Below, in pieces: positions 1 to 6,793 of a DNA stretch of 8,156 nucleotides. The stretch is from Nitrososphaerota archaeon (lineage in GTDB: Archaea; Thermoproteota; Nitrososphaeria; Nitrososphaerales; Nitrosopumilaceae). The notes under the pieces were generated by a model. It did no database searches, was not told the DNA's origin, and saw nothing but the letters and a program-made list of their open reading frames with translations. The stretch is taken from contig JACQFM010000148.1 of NCBI GenBank assembly GCA_016200035.1, forward strand, positions 1 through 8,156, written 5' to 3'. Both the position numbers and the translations under genes were made by a program. Positions within the stretch are counted from its first letter, which is position 1, and the number at the start of each line of letters is the position of its first letter.

Positions 1-95
1 GAGGGTACTAAACTAAGTGAACAAAACACCTAATGGGTCGAAAAGTATGACCTTTAGAAGTGCTAGCTAATAATTTGTCATTTTAGCTAAATAGT

Positions 96-102
96 CTTTA
101 TC
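96..102 (+). promoter_or_regulatory. TATA-like box of the PLD gene
   Basis: The sequence CTTTATC is centred about 28 bases before the ATG at 127. An archaeal TATA box lies about 26 bases before the transcription start, so the transcript would begin at or next to the ATG (leaderless). No Shine-Dalgarno sequence lies before this start. The assignment is by position and A/T content only. Confidence 0.45.
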
Positions 103-126
103 TTCACGCGTTGATATCATGGAATA

Positions 127-1932
127 ATGCCAACTAAAACAAAAGATGGTCTTACAATAACAACACATGTTGGAGACGGATCAGTTCTACTTGCTTTTGA
201 CATTGACACTAGTAAAAGGGACAAACTTGCGGGTTTTTCCATATACTGCAAGACTCCCAAGCCTGGGTCCTATCCATATGGTGAGTTTTTTCTAAATAAT
301 CCAATAAATTTTGAGGCACTTACAAGCGACAAAGAATCCACACTTACTCCATCAGACAAGGCTCCGTTTCAGACATTCCACTGGATTCACTTCCCAGGTG
401 CAGGACCTGGCACATACCAGTATACTATCTATGCATCTTATTTTGATGGAAATGGGACTCCCAAGCTTGGGCAAAGTGTTTGCATTGATGCAGATCTCAG
501 TTACAAATCATTTGATAATATGGAAGTAGGATTCACAAGAGGATACATTTCTTCGCAGGCGTACGCTACTATATTTAAGAACAACATGACAGTTCTTCCT
601 GAACAGAAGTCTCTTGATTTTGACATGTCACCAAACAAAGATACCTATTCATGGCTTGGATCTCATGGTAGAAAACTAATTTATGATTTTTTGGATGAAG
701 CAATTCAAGATAATTCAATAAAACTTGACATGTTTGCGTACGATTTTGACGAACCAGTAATAATAAAAAAATTACAATCACTTGGCAACCGTCTTAGCTT
801 ATTCCAAGACGACTACATTTCTTCCAAAAAAGACAAGACCGGAAAGACGGAATATTCGGGACATGGAATTCCTAACGCCATTGAAATGCAAGCGGTATCT
901 GTACTGGCAAAATCTGGTGCAAAAATAAGGAAGGGCCATTTTGGAAGATTTTCGCACGACAAGGTAATGATTCAGATAAAAAATGGACAAGCCATCAAAG
1001 TTCTAACCGGGTCTGCAAATTTCAGCATGAGAGGCCTTTATGTTCAAGCAAATAGCATACTCGTTTTCAATGAATCTTCAGTTGCAAGCCTCTACAAACA
1101 GGCCTTTGATGAAACCTTTACGGACTCGGAAGGACTAGAATCATCCGACATATCGTCAGTGGAATCATCAGACGACAATGCAGAACTAAAGTCAAAGTTT
1201 GATTCTGACTCCAGGAAAGAGTCTACCTTGTTTAAAAAATCCAAAATTGCCCTAGATTGGTTTGAGATAAACAATGTAGGTCTTCCACGTCTCTTGTTTG
1301 CCTTTTCACCACATGCAAAACCACAAGATGATACAGTATTTACGTTAAAAACAATAGATGAGGCAGTAAAATCTGCAAACAGCTCTGTTTTGTTTGCATT
1401 GATGGCAACAAGTGGTGCAGGTCCCCTAATTGGTGACTTGCAGGACCTTGAAAACAGGGATCAGATCCTCTCACTTGGAACAACACAAAACGAGGACAAG
1501 GGTTTTGAACTTCACAGAAAAGGATTGGCAAACACAGCAGTAGCAAACTTTAGCTTTCTTAAAGACAATATTCCTGAACCATTTAAGAAAGAATGGCAAG
1601 GCGGTAGGGGTCAAGTAATTCATCACAAATTTGTGGTATGTGATTTTAATGACAAGTCACCTGTAGTCTTTTGTGGTTCTTCTAATCTATCCGAAGGAGG
1701 GGAAGAAAACAACGGCGACAACTTGATTGCAATTTATGACAGAAATATTGCAACATACTATGCAGTGGAAGCCATTCGCTTGTTTGATCATTATAGATTC
1801 AGGGATCTACATGAAAAAAGTCAATCAAATGCACCATTAACATTGAAAAACTCTGACCAGTGGGCTGACTCATATTTTATTGATGAAGACATAAAATCAT
1901 TGGAAAGAAGTACTCTCGTGCGCTCAGTCTAA
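127..1932 (+). CDS. Phospholipase D-like protein with two HKD motifs and an N-terminal beta domain
   Basis: This 601-residue protein belongs to the phospholipase D/nuclease superfamily, in which two HKD motifs form one phosphodiesterase site. Residues 1 to about 130 look beta-rich and resemble a fibronectin/Ig-like module. The first catalytic half has H277-x-K279 followed by G295-S-A-N298; the usual Asp after the Lys is not visible. A Ser/Asp/Glu-rich linker covers about 333-363. The second half has H499-x-K501, D506 and G517-S-S-N520, a complete motif. There is no signal peptide or membrane segment, so it is probably cytoplasmic. The substrate (phospholipid or nucleic acid) cannot be told from sequence; PLD nucleases do occur in defence systems. 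The ATG at 127 is chosen because an upstream ATG at 119 meets a stop after one codon and the TATA box fits. The fold is sure, the biological role unknown. Confidence 0.9.
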   Translation: MPTKTKDGLTITTHVGDGSVLLAFDIDTSKRDKLAGFSIYCKTPKPGSYPYGEFFLNNPINFEALTSDKESTLTPSDKAPFQTFHWIHFPGAGPGTYQYTIYASYFDGNGTPKLGQSVCIDADLSYKSFDNMEVGFTRGYISSQAYATIFKNNMTVLPEQKSLDFDMSPNKDTYSWLGSHGRKLIYDFLDEAIQDNSIKLDMFAYDFDEPVIIKKLQSLGNRLSLFQDDYISSKKDKTGKTEYSGHGIPNAIEMQAVSVLAKSGAKIRKGHFGRFSHDKVMIQIKNGQAIKVLTGSANFSMRGLYVQANSILVFNESSVASLYKQAFDETFTDSEGLESSDISSVESSDDNAELKSKFDSDSRKESTLFKKSKIALDWFEINNVGLPRLLFAFSPHAKPQDDTVFTLKTIDEAVKSANSSVLFALMATSGAGPLIGDLQDLENRDQILSLGTTQNEDKGFELHRKGLANTAVANFSFLKDNIPEPFKKEWQGGRGQVIHHKFVVCDFNDKSPVVFCGSSNLSEGGEENNGDNLIAIYDRNIATYYAVEAIRLFDHYRFRDLHEKSQSNAPLTLKNSDQWADSYFIDEDIKSLERSTLVRSV

Positions 1933-2070
1933 TCTTCAATATTTTTCCACAACACATATCATTTCTAAAGATAATTTTTGGACTTGAATTAATGAACTAT
2001 GATTATTTGATTTCAGGTTAAACATAAGATTTCAGTATCAATGTAGTGGTAATATGATTTGAAATAACAA

Positions 2071-2294
2071 ATGAGTAATAACTTTACCATAAGAAAAAAT
2101 ATCAAGTACGCGAATTTCTCTTAATCGTTCTTACTTTCAGTCTTGTTCTAGGTGCTTTTACCATCTAATTTTCCACCAGCAAATTCCTCGAGTCGCTCCA
2201 CAACTTGTTTGGTAATAAGCCTACAGCGAAGCAAACAGCAGCTATTGTAGGAAAATTAGACGTATCTATACCAGCTTGTAAAAGTAAAAAATAA
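2071..2294 (+). pseudogene. Probable decayed gene for a small signal-peptide or membrane-anchored protein
   Basis: An ATG at 2071 opens MSNNFTIRKNIKYA and soon meets a stop. One frame shift near 2110 leads into EFLLIVLTFSLVLGAFTI, a hydrophobic stretch typical of a signal peptide or membrane anchor. After one in-frame TAA the same frame runs on through FSTSKFLESLHNLFGNKP and ends LDVSIPACKSKK at TAA 2292-2294. A basic N-terminus, then a hydrophobic core, then a polar tail is the order expected of an exported protein. This suggests a gene broken by one frameshift and one nonsense change. The family is not recognised. A chance run of open frame is possible in so short a stretch. Confidence 0.4.
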
Positions 2295-2413
2295 CTATGA
2301 ATTTAGGTTTTTCTCTATAACTTGCAGATAATAAAAAAACAAAAAGAATGAGGTTTAATCTCTAATGAATTGCGCAGTTTTTACAAGTTCAGTGTAGTCA
2401 CCTAGAACCATAC

Positions 2414-2431
2414 CGGCTTCGCTCATTGTCC
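2414..2431 (+). repeat. Dispersed direct repeat, copy 1
   Basis: The sequence reads CGGCTTCGCTCATTGTCC and is taken as the consensus. Its last 16 bases are identical in copy 4. The T-rich tail seen in copies 2 to 4 is absent here (GCAT follows). It lies about 80 bases beyond the 3' end of the 283-residue minus-strand gene. Confidence 0.7.
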
Positions 2432-2509
2432 GCATTTATCACTTGATTACAAAAGTGAGTAAATCAACACTAATCTGCACGCGCAATCATAAGACGATTA
2501 GGGTATTGC

Positions 2510-3361
2510 TTAACTTTCCCAATTTCCTACAATGACCATTTCGTAAGGTAGAGGCCAATCTGTAACGCCTTGTTTCTTTGTAGAATTATTAACACGCCAA
2601 GAAACTAATGCCAAGTCTACTCGTGGTAATCCATACACGTTCATTCTAACACCGCCATCTTTCTGCTTGAAAAGATCATAAGATGTAGTACCTTTTATGA
2701 ATACCATGCGACGATCTTTTACAACAAGTTCTCCCGTATCTGCATCAAAGACCGAGCATCTTACAAGCAATGCATCTTTGGCCTTGTTCTCGATGCCTTT
2801 TTCATGAGGTTCAATGACATATTTAACATAGTTATATCCAATAGTACGCGATAAATTCAACGTTGTCTTTTTTTCTGTGAATTTGAGTGTACAGCCTACC
2901 TTCTCATATTGCTGGAAGGCTTTAGTTGCGTTTTTGTATTGGAATCCTTCAATTTCTCGTACAGAATCCATTACAGAAATTGTGCCAACTTGAGTAACAG
3001 GATGTATTTCAGAAATGTGATTAGGATTTGTGCTGGCACCAATGTCACCTTCTTGACCCTGCACAAAGGATCCTGTTCCGTGTTCTGGCCAAATGCGCCA
3101 CGCCCCGGATAAAGAAATTGGATCCCCAGATTCCCAAGCTGCTTTGAGTGTATCATATACATCAGCATCCTTTGCGTTCATTATCTCTGAAACAGTTGCA
3201 AATCCTACCTGTGGTGCTGTTCCTGCCAAGTGCATATCACCATCGTCTTTGCCTGGATGAGGTACAAACTTGTTACTTGTAAGAGTAAAATCAATATCCA
3301 TGGTTGCACGATTCTTGTATTTTTCTATGAAAGAATTGTTTAAAGTGATGGAAACTGGCAC
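2510..3361 (-). CDS. Uncharacterised protein with DGDMH and EIHPV motifs
   Basis: This 283-residue soluble protein has a striking set of polar residues in its N-terminal half: H35, D40-G-D42-M-H44, the W88-R-I-W-P-E-H94 stretch, H115 and E118-I-H120-P-V. From memory, uncharacterised bacterial proteins carry similar spaced DGDxH and EIHPV signatures; that link is unproven. Grouped His, Asp and Glu suggest metal binding or catalysis, which is inference. The C-terminal half (about 130-283) is mixed alpha/beta with no motif known to me. There is no signal peptide or membrane helix. The start is GTG, supported by a TATA-like element about 26 bases before it (3381-3389). The gene is divergent from the 281-residue membrane protein gene and has a repeat copy on each side. 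Confidence 0.85.
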   Translation of the reverse strand: MPVSITLNNSFIEKYKNRATMDIDFTLTSNKFVPHPGKDDGDMHLAGTAPQVGFATVSEIMNAKDADVYDTLKAAWESGDPISLSGAWRIWPEHGTGSFVQGQEGDIGASTNPNHISEIHPVTQVGTISVMDSVREIEGFQYKNATKAFQQYEKVGCTLKFTEKKTTLNLSRTIGYNYVKYVIEPHEKGIENKAKDALLVRCSVFDADTGELVVKDRRMVFIKGTTSYDLFKQKDGGVRMNVYGLPRVDLALVSWRVNNSTKKQGVTDWPLPYEMVIVGNWES

Positions 3362-3380
3362 GCCTTAGTTTTAATGAATA

Positions 3381-3389
3381 ATTAAATAA
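3381..3389 (-). promoter_or_regulatory. TATA-like box of the 283-residue gene
   Basis: On the minus strand this reads TTATTTAAT. Its centre is about 24-26 bases before the GTG at 3361, so the transcript would be leaderless and GTG the true start. Confidence 0.5.
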
Positions 3390-3414
3390 GCATTGTCATG
3401 TGGAATTGATTTCC

Positions 3415-3441
3415 CGGTTTCGCCTCATTCTCCTTTTCGGT
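3415..3441 (+). repeat. Dispersed direct repeat, copy 2
   Basis: CGGTTTCGCCTCATTCTCC followed by TTTTCGGTT matches the consensus with an extra C, a C-to-T change and a G-to-C change. It keeps the T-rich tail also seen in copy 3. It lies between two divergent promoters, and it would be translated if the downstream gene began at the ATG at 3400, which argues against that start. Confidence 0.6.
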
Positions 3442-3509
3442 TTTTGCTTTGAAAAAATCCACTTGTGTTTGAATGTGTTATACGTTTCTGCTAGTAGAGA
3501 TTTTTATCC

Positions 3510-3517
3510 TTATTTAC
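3510..3517 (+). promoter_or_regulatory. TATA-like box of the 281-residue gene
   Basis: TTATTTAC is centred about 27 bases before the TTG at 3541, the same geometry as at the other genes here. It supports the TTG rather than the ATG at 3400 as the translation start. Confidence 0.45.
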
Positions 3518-3540
3518 TTGTATTCTGTAGCCTTAATGGG

Positions 3541-4386
3541 TTGGAGAAAGCAATAACAATTCCTGCTAGCAACGACCTAACATCGCAGCTTGAGACTAAA
3601 GGAAAGAAAGAAAAAGTTGTTCTTCCTTTTACTGTTAAAAGTATACTGGAACTCTGTTGGGGCATGACACTCAACTTTTCTCATGAAACGAGTCAGGCTA
3701 AACTAGGTGAAGTGTTTGAACAGGAATTCATCAAAATATTTGAGCAATCTAATACTCCTTCGGACAAGATATTCCAAGAAAATCTCATGATGGCTTTGGC
3801 AAAAACGCTCAGAGATATGGGATTTGTTAGAGACAATCATGTACGATATCTGGATGATCTGAGTCAGGAGCTTGCCGCTAAGACTGAGTTTGTACAAGGT
3901 ATTAAAAATTTTGCCTCTACCTCCAAATCAGGAATATTTTCCAAGGCTGGTTCCTTTTTAGGAGTTGCTTCACTATCAGACTTTTTACAGAAGTATGACA
4001 TTGTTTCTAAGCAAAATTCTTCATTACATGAGGTTGGTCTGATTGTGATGTCTGGTATCGCTGGCTTATTTGGGATATGGGCGATTCTGAACTACTGGGT
4101 ACTTCGAGATACCATTGAGAATACAAAAAAAGACATATTAAAAAAACAGGAAGATTATTGGAAAAACAACTTTAAGCCAGATATGGTGGATTTGCTTTTC
4201 CAATTTTATAAAGATGTACGCGATTTGATAAAGGAATGTTATGTATCCTACAAGAAAGAGGATATTTTAACTTGGGATGAAGATAAAGTTAAAAAATTCA
4301 TATGGAATCGGGTTCTGCCAACCGATAATTTTTACTACTCTGGCACTAAGGGCAATTCAGCCGTAGCACCCGCTGCATCTTCTTAA
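3541..4386 (+). CDS. Orphan single-pass membrane protein
   Basis: The frame is open from 3400, but its first 47 codons cover a repeat copy and a Phe/Leu/Cys-rich stretch that looks non-coding. The TTG at 3541, placed about 27 bases after a TATA-like box, gives a better 281-residue protein starting MEKAITIPASND. Residues 1 to about 160 are polar and helical. One clear membrane helix covers about 165-188 (VGLIVMSGIAGLFG to NYWVL). A charged, possibly coiled-coil segment follows (189-215), then a helical tail ending in Ala/Ser. There is no signal peptide and no known domain. Topology cannot be settled by eye. The function is unknown; a membrane-anchored helical bundle is as far as the sequence goes. 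An inverted repeat follows the stop codon by about 10 bases. Confidence 0.75.
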   Translation: MEKAITIPASNDLTSQLETKGKKEKVVLPFTVKSILELCWGMTLNFSHETSQAKLGEVFEQEFIKIFEQSNTPSDKIFQENLMMALAKTLRDMGFVRDNHVRYLDDLSQELAAKTEFVQGIKNFASTSKSGIFSKAGSFLGVASLSDFLQKYDIVSKQNSSLHEVGLIVMSGIAGLFGIWAILNYWVLRDTIENTKKDILKKQEDYWKNNFKPDMVDLLFQFYKDVRDLIKECYVSYKKEDILTWDEDKVKKFIWNRVLPTDNFYYSGTKGNSAVAPAASS

Positions 4387-4395
4387 CTAATTGAT

Positions 4396-4444
4396 GGTTA
4401 CGGCAAGCACGTCGACTGGCATTCTTGTTAGTTTGCCGTGAACC
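4396..4444 (+). terminator. Imperfect inverted repeat after the 281-residue gene
   Basis: GGTTACGGCAA at 4396-4406 pairs with TTGCCGTGAACC at 4433-4444. The stem has one irregular position (A against TG) and a loop of about 26 bases. It begins 10 bases after the stop codon. It could be an RNA hairpin at the 3' end, or a protein site. Archaeal termination usually relies on T-tracts rather than stems, and there is only a weak T-tract at 4454-4459, so the terminator label is tentative. Confidence 0.35.
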
Positions 4445-4474
4445 AAAAGCTGATTTTTCTGGAGAAGAGATCAG

Positions 4475-4484
4475 CATTATAATC
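4475..4484 (+). promoter_or_regulatory. TATA-like box of the 172-residue gene
   Basis: CATTATAATC is centred about 27 bases before the ATG at 4507, so the gene has its own promoter and is probably leaderless. Confidence 0.5.
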
Positions 4485-4506
4485 GCTAGTCACATACTAC
4501 AGCGAC

Positions 4507-5025
4507 ATGAGCGGAGGGGGAAATAGCGGATTAGATGCTGGCATATTGGCCATTCGCCTCACCCAGATCTTCACCGTCATCTATACCAACGGAATGCAAA
4601 GTATCCAGCTAAAAAACAAGACCGATCCTGATTATCAGGAAAAAATTGACGCTTGGACAAAAGCGTTTCAGTTTACACAAAAATTGCAAAGTTACGTTAA
4701 CGACTTGAGCAGCATGATTAGCGATGCTGGCCAATCGAATACGACTGGCAGTATAACAGTAACGCAGGATTTTGTGGTAAAACTCCAAAATGTACTGAAT
4801 TCAGATGATTTTAAACAAAACATGAACACAGCAAAACCAAACACAGCCGATCCTAATCTCCTCAAAGTCTGGTGCAACGCATTCACGTTTCCTGGTATGT
4901 TACAAAACTTTGCAAATAGTGTAGAACATATCCTTGGTGCATCAGGAGGCAGCATGCCATTCTTCACATTCTTAAGCATGCTGAAAGCTTTCCTCGATGG
5001 TGTCGACACCAGCTTAAATTCCTAA
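4507..5025 (+). CDS. Orphan helical protein, 172 residues
   Basis: The protein is not recognised. It opens with a Gly/Ser-rich MSGGGNSG and then appears to be mostly amphipathic helix: about 10-70, a Thr-rich break near 77-86 (TTGSITVTQD), a helix to about 105, and a C-terminal helical part from about 128. The C-terminal part includes a hydrophobic GGSMPFFTFLSMLKAF stretch near 147-162 that is too short to be a sure membrane helix. The single Cys lies near 122. The ATG is supported by a TATA-like box about 27 bases before it and by the absence of a competing start. The gene runs the same way as the 281-residue gene, 120 bases away with its own promoter. It converges with the tyrosinase-like gene, and a repeat copy starts three bases after its stop. 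Confidence 0.75.
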   Translation: MSGGGNSGLDAGILAIRLTQIFTVIYTNGMQSIQLKNKTDPDYQEKIDAWTKAFQFTQKLQSYVNDLSSMISDAGQSNTTGSITVTQDFVVKLQNVLNSDDFKQNMNTAKPNTADPNLLKVWCNAFTFPGMLQNFANSVEHILGASGGSMPFFTFLSMLKAFLDGVDTSLNS

Positions 5026-5027
5026 AT

Positions 5028-5054
5028 CGGCTTCACTCATTGTCCTTTTCGGTT
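5028..5054 (+). repeat. Dispersed direct repeat, copy 3
   Basis: CGGCTTCACTCATTGTCC (one change from copy 1) is followed by TTTTCGGTT, the tail shared with copy 2. It starts three bases after the stop of the 172-residue gene and fills much of the 51-base gap between two convergent genes. Confidence 0.7.
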
Positions 5055-5076
5055 ATCGGAAAAACTTCTTCTTGTT

Positions 5077-5649
5077 TCAGGGCGGGGCAAGCCAAGCTGC
5101 ATAGATGTTGTCCACGAACTTGTGCCAGCGCCAGAAGATAGGATTCTTTGGGGCTGTTGCAGGACTTGACATGTCGCCACCGATAGTAGAATGAACTAAC
5201 GCGTGCCAGCTTGCCATTCCACCTGGTATCATTGCGTAATGCATGTAATCGATCGCGTTACCCAGCTCGGCTGCTGTTCTAAACTGGTTGAGCATCTTGT
5301 AGCCATACAGAGAGTCCCTTATGAAGCCTCCACGAGTCGTCAACCAGGAAGGGCGCGCAATTCTTGGCTCTGCAGAATATGGATTGTTTGTGTCCCTAGG
5401 GGCATGCGGAAGATCGTTCGGTATTGGAGTTGAAGGATCCCACGGCACCAGTAAAGGCAAGTTTTTCTTCTTTCTCCAAGTGTCGAACTTGCCTATGAAT
5501 TTTCTGTGAAAAGTGAGGAATTTCAATCCATAGTTTGAGGCCTGATTTATGCTGTTCATACTCCTCATGTTTGTCTTGTGCCAGTTGAAGTGTTCGTCTA
5601 AGATCTTTTTGGTAGCATATTCGGCTACCCAGTCAACTTCGGTCGACAT
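5077..5649 (-). CDS. Short tyrosinase-like copper protein (central domain only)
   Basis: This 190-residue protein matches the tyrosinase/hemocyanin type-3 copper domain, whose members bind two coppers through six histidines and oxidise phenols. The CuB site is clear: H149-x3-H153 followed 23 residues on by H176 in NPIFWRWHKFVD, close to the family's DPxFWxHHxxxD. In CuA, H48 in FLTFHRKF and H24 (or H20) are present, but the position nine residues before H48, normally His, is Asn39. No signal peptide, Tat motif or C-terminal capping domain is present, and it is near the minimal domain length. ATG 5649 is preferred; a GTG lies directly before it at 5652, and a TATA-like box sits 26 bases before the ATG. 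Redox activity is uncertain because of Asn39. It converges on the 172-residue gene. Confidence 0.85.
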   Translation of the reverse strand: MSTEVDWVAEYATKKILDEHFNWHKTNMRSMNSINQASNYGLKFLTFHRKFIGKFDTWRKKKNLPLLVPWDPSTPIPNDLPHAPRDTNNPYSAEPRIARPSWLTTRGGFIRDSLYGYKMLNQFRTAAELGNAIDYMHYAMIPGGMASWHALVHSTIGGDMSSPATAPKNPIFWRWHKFVDNIYAAWLAPP

Positions 5650-5670
5650 CACCGTTGCTATGGATGATAT

Positions 5671-5679
5671 TGTTAAATC
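5671..5679 (-). promoter_or_regulatory. TATA-like box of the tyrosinase-like gene
   Basis: GATTTAACA on the minus strand is centred 26 bases before the ATG at 5649 (23 before the GTG at 5652). This favours the ATG as the start of a leaderless message. Confidence 0.4.
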
Positions 5680-5716
5680 CTTTTTGTTTTCAGATGATGC
5701 TCAGTTTTGTGAGGAT

Positions 5717-5740
5717 CTTAGCTTCGCTCATTGTCCTTTT
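5717..5740 (+). repeat. Dispersed direct repeat, copy 4
   Basis: The core GCTTCGCTCATTGTCC (5721-5736) is identical to copy 1 over 16 bases. It is followed by TTTT like copies 2 and 3, while the first three bases (TTA) depart from CGG. It lies between the promoter of the tyrosinase-like gene and the 3' end of the 186-residue gene. Confidence 0.7.
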
Positions 5741-5767
5741 GTATTGTGGTATTTAGATTAGAATTTT

Positions 5768-6328
5768 TTAATTGATAATCATGCTAGTTATTTTATCAAT
5801 GATTTTTAAGATTTGATTATTTAGAGCATCAAGATCTTTCACGCCTTGACTATCAATCATAACCTTAAGCCCCGCCAAAAGCAGGCTGGCAGCTGTAATT
5901 ATTCTGTCCATTATACGTTTTTCTTTCTGCGATTCTTCCTTACACGGAGTAGCCGCAAACGTGAGATAGGAGTTCTTGTACATTTCTCTCAGTGTAGCTT
6001 CGACATAGTTCAGGTTGTCAAACAATTTTACAATTTTATTTCCAACCTCAACATCAGCACTTCCTTTCGCTTGGTTCAGCAAGTCTATCACAACTTTGAA
6101 TTTCGTATTCCATTCCTTACCGTATAATTCAAAAGCCTCATCAGGATTTTTTAATACACGTGCAGTTGTTCCATCGCCGCATGGTACATCAATCCATTTA
6201 TTTCCAGGCCAGCTAATTCCAAGAATAGCTGAATCGAGATGACTAAGCGTGGTTACCATTGCTGCAGTATTGATATTCTTGTTACCGACAATGCTGTCTA
6301 TATTGGTAAGTTCTATGTCTATATTCAA
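5768..6328 (-). CDS. Orphan helical protein, 186 residues
   Basis: No family is recognised. Residues 1-60 look mixed and include GISWPGNKWIDVPCGDG near 37-53. From about 63 to the end the protein appears to be long amphipathic helices, ending in DALNNQILKIIDKITSMIIN. A segment near 143-157 (ITAASLLLAGLKVMI) is hydrophobic but short for a membrane helix. Two Cys lie near 50 and 128. The frame starts at TTG 6328, and a CTATATC box about 26 bases before it supports that as a leaderless start; the first internal Met near 24 would remove a sensible N-terminus. It is divergent from the 92-residue gene. Like the 172-residue protein it is a helical orphan, but no sequence similarity between the two is visible. 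Confidence 0.75.
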   Translation of the reverse strand: MNIDIELTNIDSIVGNKNINTAAMVTTLSHLDSAILGISWPGNKWIDVPCGDGTTARVLKNPDEAFELYGKEWNTKFKVVIDLLNQAKGSADVEVGNKIVKLFDNLNYVEATLREMYKNSYLTFAATPCKEESQKEKRIMDRIITAASLLLAGLKVMIDSQGVKDLDALNNQILKIIDKITSMIIN

Positions 6329-6350
6329 TGCGAGTCCTTCTACTCACTTT

Positions 6351-6357
6351 GATATAG
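6351..6357 (-). promoter_or_regulatory. TATA-like box of the 186-residue gene
   Basis: CTATATC on the minus strand is centred 26 bases before the TTG at 6328. This is the main support for TTG as the start. Confidence 0.45.
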
Positions 6358-6430
6358 ATTTTCCGTAAACTCCACATTGGTAAACTAAAATAAGAATATA
6401 GAAATTAATGACTGCTTTGAAATGAACACA

Positions 6431-6439
6431 TTTTTAATC
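6431..6439 (+). promoter_or_regulatory. TATA-like box of the 92-residue gene
   Basis: TTTTTAATC is centred about 25 bases before the ATG at 6460. Together with the box at 6351-6357 it makes the 131-base gap a divergent promoter region. Confidence 0.4.
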
Positions 6440-6459
6440 TGATTCATCAACGAAAGTAC

Positions 6460-6738
6460 ATGAGTGAAAAACAAGTACCTGTGAACGATATCGTATTATT
6501 TACCATTATTTCTAAATCGAATGAAGCTAATTGGAACGAAGTAGAAAAAAATATGAAATGGCAATACAAAAGAAACCCTGCTTCTACCGGATTTGAAACA
6601 TTTACGATTTTTAACATGGCTAATAAAAAAAGGGTTTATCACCTTGATGAAAAAAGCGAACTTACCTATGAAATAATAAGTTTCGGCACAGTAAGAGTAA
6701 AAGGTCAGGTTTATGATTATAATGAGGTTCCATTTTGA
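6460..6738 (+). CDS. Small beta-rich protein of unknown function
   Basis: This 92-residue soluble protein has alternating hydrophobic stretches (DIVLFTIIS, FETFTIFNM, KKRVYHLD, TYEIISFGTVRVKGQVYDY) that suggest a small beta-sheet fold. No cysteines, membrane segment or known motif are seen. An overlapping minus-strand frame of similar length is rich in Phe and Ile and reads as its shadow; the plus-strand frame has balanced composition, a plausible start and a TATA-like box. It is divergent from the 186-residue gene and followed by a T-rich tract. The family is not recognised. Confidence 0.65.
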   Translation: MSEKQVPVNDIVLFTIISKSNEANWNEVEKNMKWQYKRNPASTGFETFTIFNMANKKRVYHLDEKSELTYEIISFGTVRVKGQVYDYNEVPF

Positions 6739-6742
6739 TCTC

Positions 6743-6755
6743 ATTTTTATTTTTG
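6743..6755 (+). terminator. T-rich terminator of the 92-residue gene
   Basis: ATTTTTATTTTTG begins five bases after the stop codon. A run of T without a stem is the usual archaeal termination signal. Confidence 0.5.
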
Positions 6756-6793
6756 AAGGACATGATTTTAGATTGATTACTTATTTTCTTCAT

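Larger units (their letters stand above)
1933..2509. other. 577-base convergent intergenic region
   Basis: This gap separates the PLD gene (+) from the 283-residue gene (-), which converge on it. It holds a T-rich stretch after the PLD stop (about 1941-1947) that could end transcription, a probable decayed reading frame at 2071-2294, and the first copy of the dispersed repeat at 2414-2431. No intact gene is seen in the remaining bases. Confidence 0.6.

Noticed and set aside
3400..3540. N-terminal extension of the 281-residue protein from the ATG at 3400
   Set aside because: It would translate through a copy of the intergenic repeat and through the TATA-like box, and its Phe/Leu/Cys-rich composition differs from the rest. 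TTG 3541 fits the promoter spacing.
6496..6744. Minus-strand open frame opposite the 92-residue gene
   Set aside because: It is Phe/Ile-rich with no plausible fold, and reads as the shadow of the plus-strand gene, which has a well-placed promoter and terminator.
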